DNA of 64,000 bases, from the NCBI RefSeq assembly GCF_009908295.1, contig NZ_JAAALO010000013.1, positions 62,001 to 126,000 of the forward strand, given 5' to 3'. A program made the translations under genes and the position numbers. Below are positions 35,645-42,436 of this stretch, one piece after another. Numbering within the stretch: the stretch's first letter is position 1; each line of letters starts with the position of its first letter. This DNA is from Micromonospora rubida (GTDB lineage Bacteria > Actinomycetota > Actinomycetes > Mycobacteriales > Micromonosporaceae). Below the pieces are notes generated by a model. The model saw only the letters and a program-made list of their open reading frames with translations. It did no database searches and was not told the origin of the DNA.

Positions 35645-35931
35645 GTGGGCACCGAGGCGCGGGAGTGCGTGCCGGAGCAGCCGGTGCGGCGGCACTGGGC
35701 GCGGGGGCGCGAGTGGGGGCCGCTGACCGCGCTGACCGTGGGCGTGCTGGCCGGGGCGGGGCTGTGGCTCGCCGGCCGACGCACCGCGGCGGACTGGCTG
35801 TGGGCGGCGGCGACGGTGGCCGCGCTGGCCCCGGCCGCCTGGGCCGTGGGCACGTGGAGATCCGCCGCCTGGTCGACGGGATCGGCGGGCACCTGGCGCA
35901 GGAGGAGGACTACTTCTCGCTGCGCGACTGA
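35645..35931 (+). pseudogene. possible frameshifted remnant of a two-helix membrane protein
   Basis: From GTG 35645 the frame gives two plausible membrane helices (PLTALTVGVLAGAGLWLAG, WLWAAATVAALAPAAWAV) and then turns into Arg/Thr-rich low-quality sequence. An adjacent frame gives a coherent ending VEIRRLVDGIGGHLAQ-EEDYFSLRD with a stop at 35929-35931. A one-base shift near 35850-35860 would join them. The start of the helices recalls P-type ATPase leaders, but this is not certain. The end overlaps the 3' end of the antisense usp gene by about 20 bp. Confidence 0.3.
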
Positions 35932-36785
35932 CGGCGCTCGCGGATCACCGCGACCGGGCAGTAGGCGTGCTGGATGAGCTGTTGGCCGACTGAGCCGAGC
36001 AGCATGCCGCGCAGCCCGCCCCGGCCCCGGGTGCCGACCACCACGAGCTGGGCGTCCCGGCTCGCCTCGATCAGCGCGCGGGCCGGGCGGCCGGTCACCA
36101 CGTCGACGGTCACCTCGACCTCGGGGAACGTCCTGCGCCACTCGGCCAGCGGCTCACCCAGCGCCGCCCGCTCCGCCGCCACCGCGTCGTCGGGGGCGGG
36201 GCCGCCGTCCGCCGTCGGCTCCCAGGCCCGCACCACGTGCAGCGGTACGTGCCGTTGGGCCGCCCGCTCGACGGCGAACCCGAGGGCCAGCAGCGACGTC
36301 GGCGACCCGTCGACCCCGACCACCACCCGCCCGGCGCGGCCTGCGGCGGCGGCGTCACGGACCACCACCACCGGGCAGTGGGCGTGTGCGGTCACCGACA
36401 CGGCGGTGGAACCGACGAGCAGCCCGCCGAATCCGCCGTGACCCCGGCTGCCGAGCACGAGCAGGCCGGCCTCGGCGGAGCGTTCCTCCAGCACGAGCGC
36501 CGGGGGCCCGTCGAACACCTCGCCGTGCACCGTCACCCCGGGCCGCGCGGCGGTGGCGTCGGCGGCGGCCTTGCGGACCAGCTCCTCCACCTGCCGCCGG
36601 GCGGTCTCGTCGGGCCAGATGCCGGGGGCCACCCCGGGGCCGATCCACCCGGCCACGGTCACCCACTCGAAGACGTACGCCAGGCGGACCGGCCGTCCGG
36701 TGCGCTCCGCCTCGTCCAGCGCCCAGTTCAGGGCGACGGTGGCGTCGGCGGAACCGTCGTAGCCGACCAGGATCTCGTCACTCAT
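35910..36785 (-). CDS. universal stress protein, two tandem Usp domains
   Basis: 291 residues. Each half is a complete UspA fold with an ATP-binding glycine loop: GSRGHGGFGGLLVGSTAVSV near 130 and GTRGRGGLRGMLLGSVGQQL near 265. Two-domain Usps of about 290 residues are typical of the mycobacterial dormancy regulon (Rv2623 type). They bind ATP and help slow growth under hypoxia. It follows the phosphoketolase gene on the same strand after 39 bp, so the two are probably one operon. The ribosome site lies in a 17-bp sequence that is duplicated inside the end of the phosphoketolase gene. Confidence 0.92.
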   Translation of the reverse strand: MSDEILVGYDGSADATVALNWALDEAERTGRPVRLAYVFEWVTVAGWIGPGVAPGIWPDETARRQVEELVRKAAADATAARPGVTVHGEVFDGPPALVLEERSAEAGLLVLGSRGHGGFGGLLVGSTAVSVTAHAHCPVVVVRDAAAAGRAGRVVVGVDGSPTSLLALGFAVERAAQRHVPLHVVRAWEPTADGGPAPDDAVAAERAALGEPLAEWRRTFPEVEVTVDVVTGRPARALIEASRDAQLVVVGTRGRGGLRGMLLGSVGQQLIQHAYCPVAVIRERRQSRSEK

Positions 36786-36858
36786 CGGGTCCGCCTTTCG
36801 TTCGCGACTGCGGGGCTCGCAAGCTCACTCCTCGCGCTCACCGGGTCCGCCTTTCGTT
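36786..36858. repeat. 17-bp direct repeat carrying the usp ribosome site
   Basis: CGGGTCCGCCTTTCGTT occurs at 36786-36802 (usp leader, containing the minus-strand AAAGGCGG) and at 36842-36858 (last codons of phosphoketolase), 56 bp apart. Suggests a small local duplication. Confidence 0.6.
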
Positions 36859-39245
36859 GCCTCGGGGGCCGTCTCCCGGATCCAGCGCCACTCGGCGACC
36901 CGCGGGTCGTCCTCGCCGAAGCGGCGGGTGTGGTCGCGGCAGGCCTGCCGGGCGTCCACCATCTCCTGGCGCAGGCGCGCGGCCCGGGAGGCCAGGCCCG
37001 GCGTCCGGTCGATCACGTCGATCACCAGGTGGAACCGGTCCAGGTCGTTGAGCATCACCATGTCGAACGGCGTGGTGGTGGTGCCCTCCTCCTTGTACCC
37101 GCGCACGTGCAGGTTGTCGTGGTTAGCCCGGCGGTAGGTGAGCCGGTGGATCAGCCACGGGTAGCCGTGGTACGCGAAGATGATCGGCTTGTCGCGGGTG
37201 AAGATGGTGTCGAACTCGTTGTCCGGCAGGCCGTGCGGGTGCTCCGACGGCGGCTGGAGGCGCATCAGGTCGACCACGTTGACCACCCGCACCTTCAACC
37301 CGGGCAGGTGCTGGCGGAGCAGCTCGGCGGCGGCCAGGGTCTCCAGCGTCGGCACGTCCCCGGCGCAGCCGAGCACCACGTCCGGTTCGTCGCCGTCGTC
37401 GGTGCTGGCCCAGTCCCAGATGCCCAGGCCGCGCCGGCAGTGCTGGACCGCCTCGTCCATGGTCAGCCAGTTGGGCGCGGGCTGCTTGCCGGCCACCACC
37501 ACGTTGATGTAGTGCCGGCTGCGCAGGCAGTGGTCCATCGTGGACAGCAGGGTGTTGCCGTCCGGCGGCAGGTAGACCCGGACCACCTCGGCCTTCTTGT
37601 TCATCACGTGGTCGATGAAGCCCGGGTCCTGGTGGGAGAACCCGTTGTGGTCCTGCCGCCAGACGTGGCTGGAGAGCAGGTAGTTCAGCGAGGCCACCGG
37701 CTGCCGCCACGGGATGGCCCGGGTCACCTTCAGCCACTTGGCGTGCTGGTTGACCATCGAGTCGACGATGTGGATGAACGCCTCGTAGCTGGTGAAGATG
37801 CCGTGCCGGCCGGTCAGCAGGTAGCCCTCCAGCCAGCCCTGGCACAGGTGCTCGGAGAGCACCTCCATCACCCGGCCGTCGGGGGAGAGGTGGTCGTCGT
37901 CGGCCGTGGTCTCGCCGACGAACGCCCGGTCGGTGACCTCGAAGGCCGCGCCGAGCCGGTTGGAGGCCACCTCGTCGGGGCCGAACAGGCGGAACGTCTG
38001 CGGGTTGGCGGCGATCACGTCGCGGACCCAGTTGCCGAGCACGCCGGTGGCCCCGGCCGTCGGCTCGCCGGGCCGCTCGACGTCGACCGCGTACTCCCGG
38101 AAGTCCGGCAGGGTCAGGTCGCGCAGCACCGTACCGCCGTTGGTGACCGGGTTGGCGCTCATCCGCAGGTCGCCCTTCGGGGGGAGCGCGGCCAGCTCGG
38201 CGACCGGTGCGCCGGTGGCGTCGAACAGCTCCTCCGGCCGGTAGCTGCGCAGCCAGCGCTCCAGCTCGGCCAGGTGCTCCGGGTTGTCACGCACCTCGGC
38301 GATCGGCACCTGGTGGGCGTGGAACGTCCCCTGCACCTGCTTGCCGTCGACCTTGTCCGGGCCGGTCCAGCCCTTCGGCGTACGCAGGATGATCATCGGC
38401 CAGCGGGGGCGCTCGACCGCGCCGCCGGAGCGGGCCCGGCGTTGGATGTCGGCGATCTCGTCGACCGCCCGGTCCAGGGTCGAGGCGAGGAGCTGGTGCA
38501 CGGTCGCCGGGTCGTCACCGGCGACGACGTACGGCTGGTAGCCGAAGCCGCGCATCATGTTCAGCAGGTCGTCGGTGGGGATCCGGTCCAGCACCGCCGG
38601 GTTGGCGATCTTGTAGCCGTTCAGGTGCAGGATGGGCAGCACCGCCCCGTCCCGGGCCGGGTTGAGGAAGACGTTGGACAGCCAGCTCCCCGCGAGCGGG
38701 CCGGTCTCCGCCTCGCCGTCGCCGATCACGCAGGCGACCAGCAGGTCCGGGTTGTCGAACGCGGCACCGTACGCGTGGCTCAGCGCGTATCCCAGCTCGC
38801 CGCCCTCGTGGATCGAACCCGGCACCTCCGGTGCGACGTGGCTCGGGATGCCACCGGGGAAGGAGAACTGGCGGAACAGCCGCTGCATGCCCGCCTCGTC
38901 GCGGGTGACCGAGTGGTACAGCTCGCTGTAGGTGCCCTCCAGCCAGGTGTTCGCCACCAGGGCGGGGCCGCCGTGCCCGGGGCCGGTGATGAAGATCGTC
39001 GGCAGCTTCCGGTCGACGATGACCCGGTTGAGGTGGGCGTAGAGCAGGTTCAAGCCGGGGCTGGTGCCCCAGTGGCCGAGCAGCCGCGGCTTGACGTGCT
39101 CGGGCCGCAACGGCTCCCGCAGCAGCGGGTTGTCCAGCAGGTAGATCTGCCCGACGGTCAGGTAGTTGGCCGCCCGCCAGTACGCGTCCAGCCGGCGCAG
39201 CTCGTCATCGGTCAGGGGACTGTGCAGGTCTACAGCGGTGTCCAT
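36825..39245 (-). CDS. xfp: phosphoketolase (xylulose-5-P/fructose-6-P)
   Basis: 806 residues, normal for XFP. Thiamine-diphosphate motif GDGEAETGPLAGSW at 175-188, upstream GHWGTSPGLNLLYAH and ITGPGHGGPALVANTW with active-site histidines, and the C-terminal YHGYPWLIHRLTYRR. It cleaves xylulose-5-P or fructose-6-P with phosphate to acetyl phosphate plus a tetrose or triose phosphate. This yields ATP through acetate kinase without respiration, which suits oxygen limitation. Start ATG 39245 has GAGAGGG about ten bases upstream. First gene of a probable xfp-usp operon, with a DosR-type box about 94 bp upstream. Confidence 0.96.
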   Translation of the reverse strand: MDTAVDLHSPLTDDELRRLDAYWRAANYLTVGQIYLLDNPLLREPLRPEHVKPRLLGHWGTSPGLNLLYAHLNRVIVDRKLPTIFITGPGHGGPALVANTWLEGTYSELYHSVTRDEAGMQRLFRQFSFPGGIPSHVAPEVPGSIHEGGELGYALSHAYGAAFDNPDLLVACVIGDGEAETGPLAGSWLSNVFLNPARDGAVLPILHLNGYKIANPAVLDRIPTDDLLNMMRGFGYQPYVVAGDDPATVHQLLASTLDRAVDEIADIQRRARSGGAVERPRWPMIILRTPKGWTGPDKVDGKQVQGTFHAHQVPIAEVRDNPEHLAELERWLRSYRPEELFDATGAPVAELAALPPKGDLRMSANPVTNGGTVLRDLTLPDFREYAVDVERPGEPTAGATGVLGNWVRDVIAANPQTFRLFGPDEVASNRLGAAFEVTDRAFVGETTADDDHLSPDGRVMEVLSEHLCQGWLEGYLLTGRHGIFTSYEAFIHIVDSMVNQHAKWLKVTRAIPWRQPVASLNYLLSSHVWRQDHNGFSHQDPGFIDHVMNKKAEVVRVYLPPDGNTLLSTMDHCLRSRHYINVVVAGKQPAPNWLTMDEAVQHCRRGLGIWDWASTDDGDEPDVVLGCAGDVPTLETLAAAELLRQHLPGLKVRVVNVVDLMRLQPPSEHPHGLPDNEFDTIFTRDKPIIFAYHGYPWLIHRLTYRRANHDNLHVRGYKEEGTTTTPFDMVMLNDLDRFHLVIDVIDRTPGLASRAARLRQEMVDARQACRDHTRRFGEDDPRVAEWRWIRETAPEATKGGPGEREE

Positions 39246-39338
39246 GCTGCGTTACCCTCTCGCGAATCGGGGATTTTCGCATCCGGTGTCCCGGCTACCC
39301 GGCGCATTCAGCCTCGTCGCCCAACCGGGGAGCGGGCA

Positions 39339-39352
39339 GGGCCGTTGGTCCC
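39339..39352 (-). promoter_or_regulatory. DosR-box-like site upstream of phosphoketolase
   Basis: Minus strand reads GGGACCAACGGCCC, two mismatches from the devR box. It lies 94 bp before the phosphoketolase start. Confidence 0.5.
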
Positions 39353-39366
39353 GGGACCTGCGGGCG

Positions 39367-40227
39367 TCATGCCCCGTCCGGCGTGGTGGGAACGAGTCCA
39401 CGGACGACGATGACCGGGGCGGGGGAGTGGTATAGCAGCGACTGGCTGACCGCGCCGAGCATCCCGCGCAGCGGTTCGTCCCCCCTGCCGGCCACGATCG
39501 CGAGCTGCGCCGAGCGGGACCGGTCGACCAGGACGTTCCCGGGGTCGCCGAGGACGCTGTGGCACTCGACCGGCACCGAGGGGTGCCGCCGTCCGTACCG
39601 GGCCACCGCCTCGACCAGTTCGGCGCGGGCGTCCTCGGCGGACCCGGCCGGGTCGCCGCCCCCGACCGTTCGCGCCGGCTCGGTGACCTGGACGGCGAGC
39701 AGCGGGGCCGACCGGCGGGCGGCGCAGTCGAAGGCGAACCCCAGCGCCGCCCGGGAGCTCGCCGACCCGTCGACGCCGACCAGCACCGGGCCCGGCGGCG
39801 GCGGCTCGGGGCGCACCACGAGCACCGGGCAGCCGGCCTGGGCGGCGAGCTGCACCGCCAGCGCGTCGGCGGGGATGCAGTCCTCGCAGCGGGACATTCC
39901 ACCGTCACCGACGGCGACCAGGAACGCCGACTCGGAGCGACGGATCAGCGCGCCCAGCGGGGAGCCCTCGACGATCTCCCCGCTCACGGGCAGCGCCGGT
40001 TCCACCTCGCCGGCTGCGGCGGCGGCCCGTTCGAGCAGGTCCTCGGCCTCGGTGCGTGGGCCGGCCTCGGAGGGGGCCTCCAGGGCCGCCGCCCAGTTGA
40101 AAGCGTGCAGCAGGCTGAGCGGGCGGTTGCGGCTCGCGGCCTCGCGGGCCGCCAGCCGGACGACCTGGAGGGTGTCGTCCGACGAACCGATCGCGGCCAC
40201 CACCGGCGCGTCGGCGGTTGCGGCCAT
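39367..40227 (-). CDS. universal stress protein, tandem domains, N-terminal half degenerate
   Basis: 286 residues. The C-terminal Usp domain keeps a glycine loop variant (AGRGDEPLRGMLGAVSQSLLYHS). The first domain lacks the G-2x-G-9x-G(S/T) ATP loop and instead has two Cys in SRCEDCIPADA, so it probably does not bind ATP or has a redox role. Upstream of the phosphoketolase gene on the same strand with a 121-bp gap that contains the DosR-type box, so transcribed separately. The start has AGGTGAGGC upstream. Family context: stress and dormancy. Confidence 0.88.
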   Translation of the reverse strand: MAATADAPVVAAIGSSDDTLQVVRLAAREAASRNRPLSLLHAFNWAAALEAPSEAGPRTEAEDLLERAAAAAGEVEPALPVSGEIVEGSPLGALIRRSESAFLVAVGDGGMSRCEDCIPADALAVQLAAQAGCPVLVVRPEPPPPGPVLVGVDGSASSRAALGFAFDCAARRSAPLLAVQVTEPARTVGGGDPAGSAEDARAELVEAVARYGRRHPSVPVECHSVLGDPGNVLVDRSRSAQLAIVAGRGDEPLRGMLGAVSQSLLYHSPAPVIVVRGLVPTTPDGA

Positions 40228-40259
40228 CCGGCCTCACCTCCCCGCGCCACGATGCCTCT

Positions 40260-40493
40260 GTGACCGAGCGTAGTGGCGTGGATGAGCGCGCGGGGCCGGA
40301 TCGGTGGGGTCACCGGGGGCGCGAGCTCATGGCCGTCTGTGTCGTAGTGATGGTCCTGATCGTCGGCGTGCTGGTATCTCTCCCCGAGCCATCTGAGCCG
40401 CGGAGCCTGAAGCCGTCGCCTCCCGTATGGGGGGCGTTGGTCAGCCCGGGGTGTCCTCGTCCGCTGGCGGCTGGGGCTGGCGGTACTTCTTGA
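40260..40493 (+). CDS. possible small membrane peptide
   Basis: 77 residues from GTG 40260 with one hydrophobic helix (MAVCVVVMVLIVGVLVSL). No ribosome site, and its 3' third overlaps the antisense AlpA-like gene. It could be real and leaderless, or chance. Not recognised. Confidence 0.25.
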   Translation: MTERSGVDERAGPDRWGHRGRELMAVCVVVMVLIVGVLVSLPEPSEPRSLKPSPPVWGALVSPGCPRPLAAGAGGTS

Positions 40494-40659
40494 TCCACGC
40501 CTCGACGTCCTCGGCCAACCAGACCTTCATGCCGCGCAGTTCCCGGTACGGCCTGGGGAAGGTGGGCCGGTTCACGATCTGCTGAAACCGGGACCGGGAG
40601 ACGCCCAGACGTTGGGCGATCTCGTAAGGGCCCATCAGGTCGCCCGGTCCAGCAGCCAT
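40441..40659 (-). CDS. AlpA/excisionase-like small HTH protein
   Basis: 72 residues from ATG 40659. Reads GPYEIAQRLGVSRSRFQQIV then PTFPRPYRELRGMKVWLAEDVEAW, the MerR-like HTH plus wing of the AlpA/HTH_17 family, which act as small DNA-binding regulators or excisionases. A minus-strand TACGTT (40671-40666) just ahead of the start fits a leaderless mRNA. It faces a three-gene micro-operon across a shared region with a palindrome. No integrase is nearby, so a regulatory role is more likely than excision. Confidence 0.75.
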   Translation of the reverse strand: MAAGPGDLMGPYEIAQRLGVSRSRFQQIVNRPTFPRPYRELRGMKVWLAEDVEAWIKKYRQPQPPADEDTPG

Positions 40660-40705
40660 GGTCTGAACGTATGCACGGTCTGATCTCCCCGAACGGCGAT
40701 CCCGG

Positions 40706-40727
40706 ATTGGGGGTCCCCAATTTGACA
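40706..40727 (+). promoter_or_regulatory. palindrome abutting a TTGACA -35 box
   Basis: ATTGGGG and CCCCAAT (40706-40712, 40715-40721) flank a 2-bp centre and directly adjoin TTGACA (40722-40727). The -10 is unclear. Probable operator of the micro-operon starting at 40824. Confidence 0.45.
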
Positions 40728-40823
40728 CCTGGGCAACTGGCGGTGTGTGAGTACCCCCGCCCTGGTGGAGCTGGGCTCGGCGGGGCGGGGTGCCGCAGAA
40801 ACCGGACCCCGTGGGAGGCACCG

Positions 40824-40994
40824 ATGGCGCTGCAAGACGCCCGACACCTCGAACTCGTGAAGCTGCGCCAGGACTTTCGGTGGGACTCCTGCGTCTCGTG
40901 GATCTGGAGGGGTCGGGACCGGCTTGACCTCGCCCGGGCGGCAGGCACGTCCGGTGCGGCCGGATCGGTCGTACGCCGGGCCAGGGCGCGGTGA
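40824..40994 (+). CDS. small hypothetical protein, first gene of a coupled micro-operon
   Basis: 56 residues from ATG 40824 with GGGAGG six bases upstream. The start is MALQDARHLELVKLRQDFRWD and the remainder is basic. No recognised domain. Its stop overlaps the GTG of the next gene (GTGA, 40991-40994), which indicates translational coupling. Confidence 0.55.
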   Translation: MALQDARHLELVKLRQDFRWDSCVSWIWRGRDRLDLARAAGTSGAAGSVVRRARAR

Positions 40995-41155
40995 CTGCGC
41001 GTCGGCTGCCCCTGTTGATCCTGGATGCCTGGCGTGCCCTCGACTGGCATAAGCACCGGCGGTGTGCCGCTTGTCGCCCGAGCGGCGGGTGTCCCCTGGT
41101 CGAGGTGGCCAAGGCCCGGATCAGGGCATGGCGACGCTACTGCCCTCGCCGATGA
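40991..41155 (+). CDS. small Cys-rich protein, second gene of the micro-operon
   Basis: 54 residues from GTG 40991, too short for most gene finders. Contains WHKHRRCAACRPSGGCPLVE, a CxxC plus single Cys with nearby His residues, suggesting a small zinc or redox motif. The start overlaps the previous stop (GTGA) and its own stop overlaps the next ATG (ATGA, 41152-41155). Not recognised as a named family. Confidence 0.55.
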   Translation: MTARRLPLLILDAWRALDWHKHRRCAACRPSGGCPLVEVAKARIRAWRRYCPRR

Positions 41156-41370
41156 TCGAACTCAAGGCCGGCGACGTCCTTCACGTAACCGCCGCGTGCA
41201 GCGTGCAGTTCACCAAGCCGATCATGTTCCGCCTGATCAAAGTTCGGCACGACCTGGTCACCTACGACCACTGGATCTGGCTCGACGGCTACCAGCTCGA
41301 CGCCAAAGGCGAGGCCGTGGCCCGCCGGGAGATCTTCGTCCAGCCGGCGGGGGTGACGGTCCAACGATGA
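41152..41370 (+). CDS. small hypothetical protein, third gene of the micro-operon
   Basis: 72 residues from ATG 41152, chosen over ATG 41128 because it shares ATGA with the previous stop and begins with the conserved-looking MIELKAGDVLHVT. Beta-rich (FRLIKVRHDLVTYDHWIWLDGYQLD), ending in a short VQPAGVTV strand. Looks like a compact beta domain. Function unknown. Confidence 0.6.
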   Translation: MIELKAGDVLHVTAACSVQFTKPIMFRLIKVRHDLVTYDHWIWLDGYQLDAKGEAVARREIFVQPAGVTVQR

Positions 41371-41439
41371 ACCGCCCCGGCGCAACCAGGGCGGTCCAGA
41401 TCGAACGTGAGGGCCTGGCAGGGCGCGGGGGTGCACCGA

Positions 41440-41459
41440 GTGTCAACTTTTGTTGACAC
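41440..41459 (+). promoter_or_regulatory. operator 1 over the -35 of the HTH/Clp-N operon
   Basis: GTGTCAAC-TTTT-GTTGACAC is a perfect 8-bp inverted repeat. Its right arm contains TTGACA (41453-41458), a consensus -35. Confidence 0.6.
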
Positions 41460-41467
41460 ACTGGCGC

Positions 41468-41485
41468 TGTCAATGTAAGTTGACG
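41468..41485 (+). promoter_or_regulatory. operator 2 and -10 of a leaderless promoter
   Basis: TGTCAATGTAAGTTGACG repeats operator 1 in degenerate form, 27 bp downstream. It contains TAAGTT (41476-41481), 17 bp from TTGACA. The expected start of transcription falls at about 41488, the A of the ATG, so the mRNA should be leaderless. Confidence 0.6.
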
Positions 41486-41487
41486 AC

Positions 41488-41724
41488 ATGAGTCAGGCAA
41501 CGGAACTCGCGGCGGCAGCCGGCAGCACCGATCCCCGGGTCGGTCTGCGCGCCGTGCGCGCCCTGCGCCGGCTCCTCGAACGGCTGGAGGTGGTCCAGGT
41601 GGACAACGCCCGACGGCAGGGCTGGTCCTGGCAGGAGATCGCCGACGTCCTAGAGGTCAGCCGGCAGGCGGTCCACAAGAAGCACGCCGGGCGACCGGCG
41701 ACCCCGAGCTCTTGGGAGGCGTGA
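41488..41724 (+). CDS. small HTH protein paired with a Clp-N protein
   Basis: 78 residues. C-terminal HTH (RRQGWSWQEIADVLEVSRQAVHKKHAG) preceded by a helix. No ribosome site; the promoter places the transcript start at the ATG. Two TGTCAA...TTGAC palindromes over the promoter suggest autorepression. Its stop overlaps the next gene's ATG (TGATG), so the two are one operon. Likely the local regulator of the Clp-N protein. Confidence 0.78.
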   Translation: MSQATELAAAAGSTDPRVGLRAVRALRRLLERLEVVQVDNARRQGWSWQEIADVLEVSRQAVHKKHAGRPATPSSWEA

Positions 41725-42302
41725 TGTTCGAACGGTTCACCGACCGGGCCCGCGAGGTGGTTCGCGCGGCCCGCGACGAGACGCGGGCCGCGGGCCAGCG
41801 CCAGATCGACACCGAGCACCTGCTGCTCGCCGTCCTCGCCGACGCCGACAGCCTCGCGGCACGGTTGCTGCGCGACGTCGGCATCCGCGCCGACGACCTA
41901 CGCTCCGCCGTCGCCCGGCACACCGCCGACGGCGGGGCTGGGCTCGCCGAGGTCGACGTCGCCGCGCTTCGCGAGATCGGCATCGACCTCTCCGCCGTCG
42001 TCGCCCGGGTCGAGGAGTCCTTCGGCCCCGACGCGCTGCGCGAGGCCACCCCCGGCCCACGCCGCCGCTGGCTCCGCCGGCAGCAGCCCGGCGGAGTGTT
42101 CTCGCCACGGGCGAAAAAGGTGCTGGAGCTGGCGGTGCGGGAGGCGCTCGGGCTGAAGCACCGGCACATCGGCACCGAGCACATCCTGCTCGGCCTGCTC
42201 CGCGAGGCCGGCGGGACGGCCGCCCTGGTGCTCACCGAGGCCGGTCTCGACCTGGCCGACCTGCGTCGCCGGGTGGAGAACGCCCTGCGGATGGCGGCCT
42301 AA
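41724..42302 (+). CDS. ClpC-type N-domain protein without ATPase
   Basis: 192 residues from ATG 41724 (GGGAGGC seven bases upstream). Two Clp_N repeats: 1-70 (MFERFTDRAREVVRAARDE, IDTEHLLLAVL) and about 125-190 (FSPRAKKVLELAVREALGL, IGTEHILLGLLREAGG). There are no Walker motifs, so it is a stand-alone adaptor-like protein that could bind ClpC/ClpP substrates or partners. Co-transcribed with the HTH gene before it. Confidence 0.88.
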   Translation: MFERFTDRAREVVRAARDETRAAGQRQIDTEHLLLAVLADADSLAARLLRDVGIRADDLRSAVARHTADGGAGLAEVDVAALREIGIDLSAVVARVEESFGPDALREATPGPRRRWLRRQQPGGVFSPRAKKVLELAVREALGLKHRHIGTEHILLGLLREAGGTAALVLTEAGLDLADLRRRVENALRMAA

Positions 42303-42305
42303 AAA

Positions 42306-42359
42306 GGGAGGGAGGAGCCTTCTCGGCCGCCAGGTGGGCAGAAGCGGCACCTCCCTCCC
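42306..42359 (+). terminator. hairpin after the Clp-N gene
   Basis: GGGAGGGAGG (42306-42315) and CCTCCCTCCC (42350-42359) pair perfectly, with partial pairing inside. It starts four bases after the stop. Confidence 0.5.
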
Positions 42360-42436
42360 GCAAACCTGATTTCGGTGCGCGCAACCTCACCGGTTGCCGG
42401 GTCGCCGCCCGGTCGGAGTTGCTGCACACTAGCGCC

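Noticed and set aside
36825..39413. 1058-codon plus-strand frame over phosphoketolase
   Set aside because: His/Arg/Gly-rich shadow; phosphoketolase motifs on the minus strand are unambiguous.
40441..40659. excisionase of an integrated element
   Set aside because: No integrase, attachment repeats or phage genes nearby. A regulatory role is more likely.
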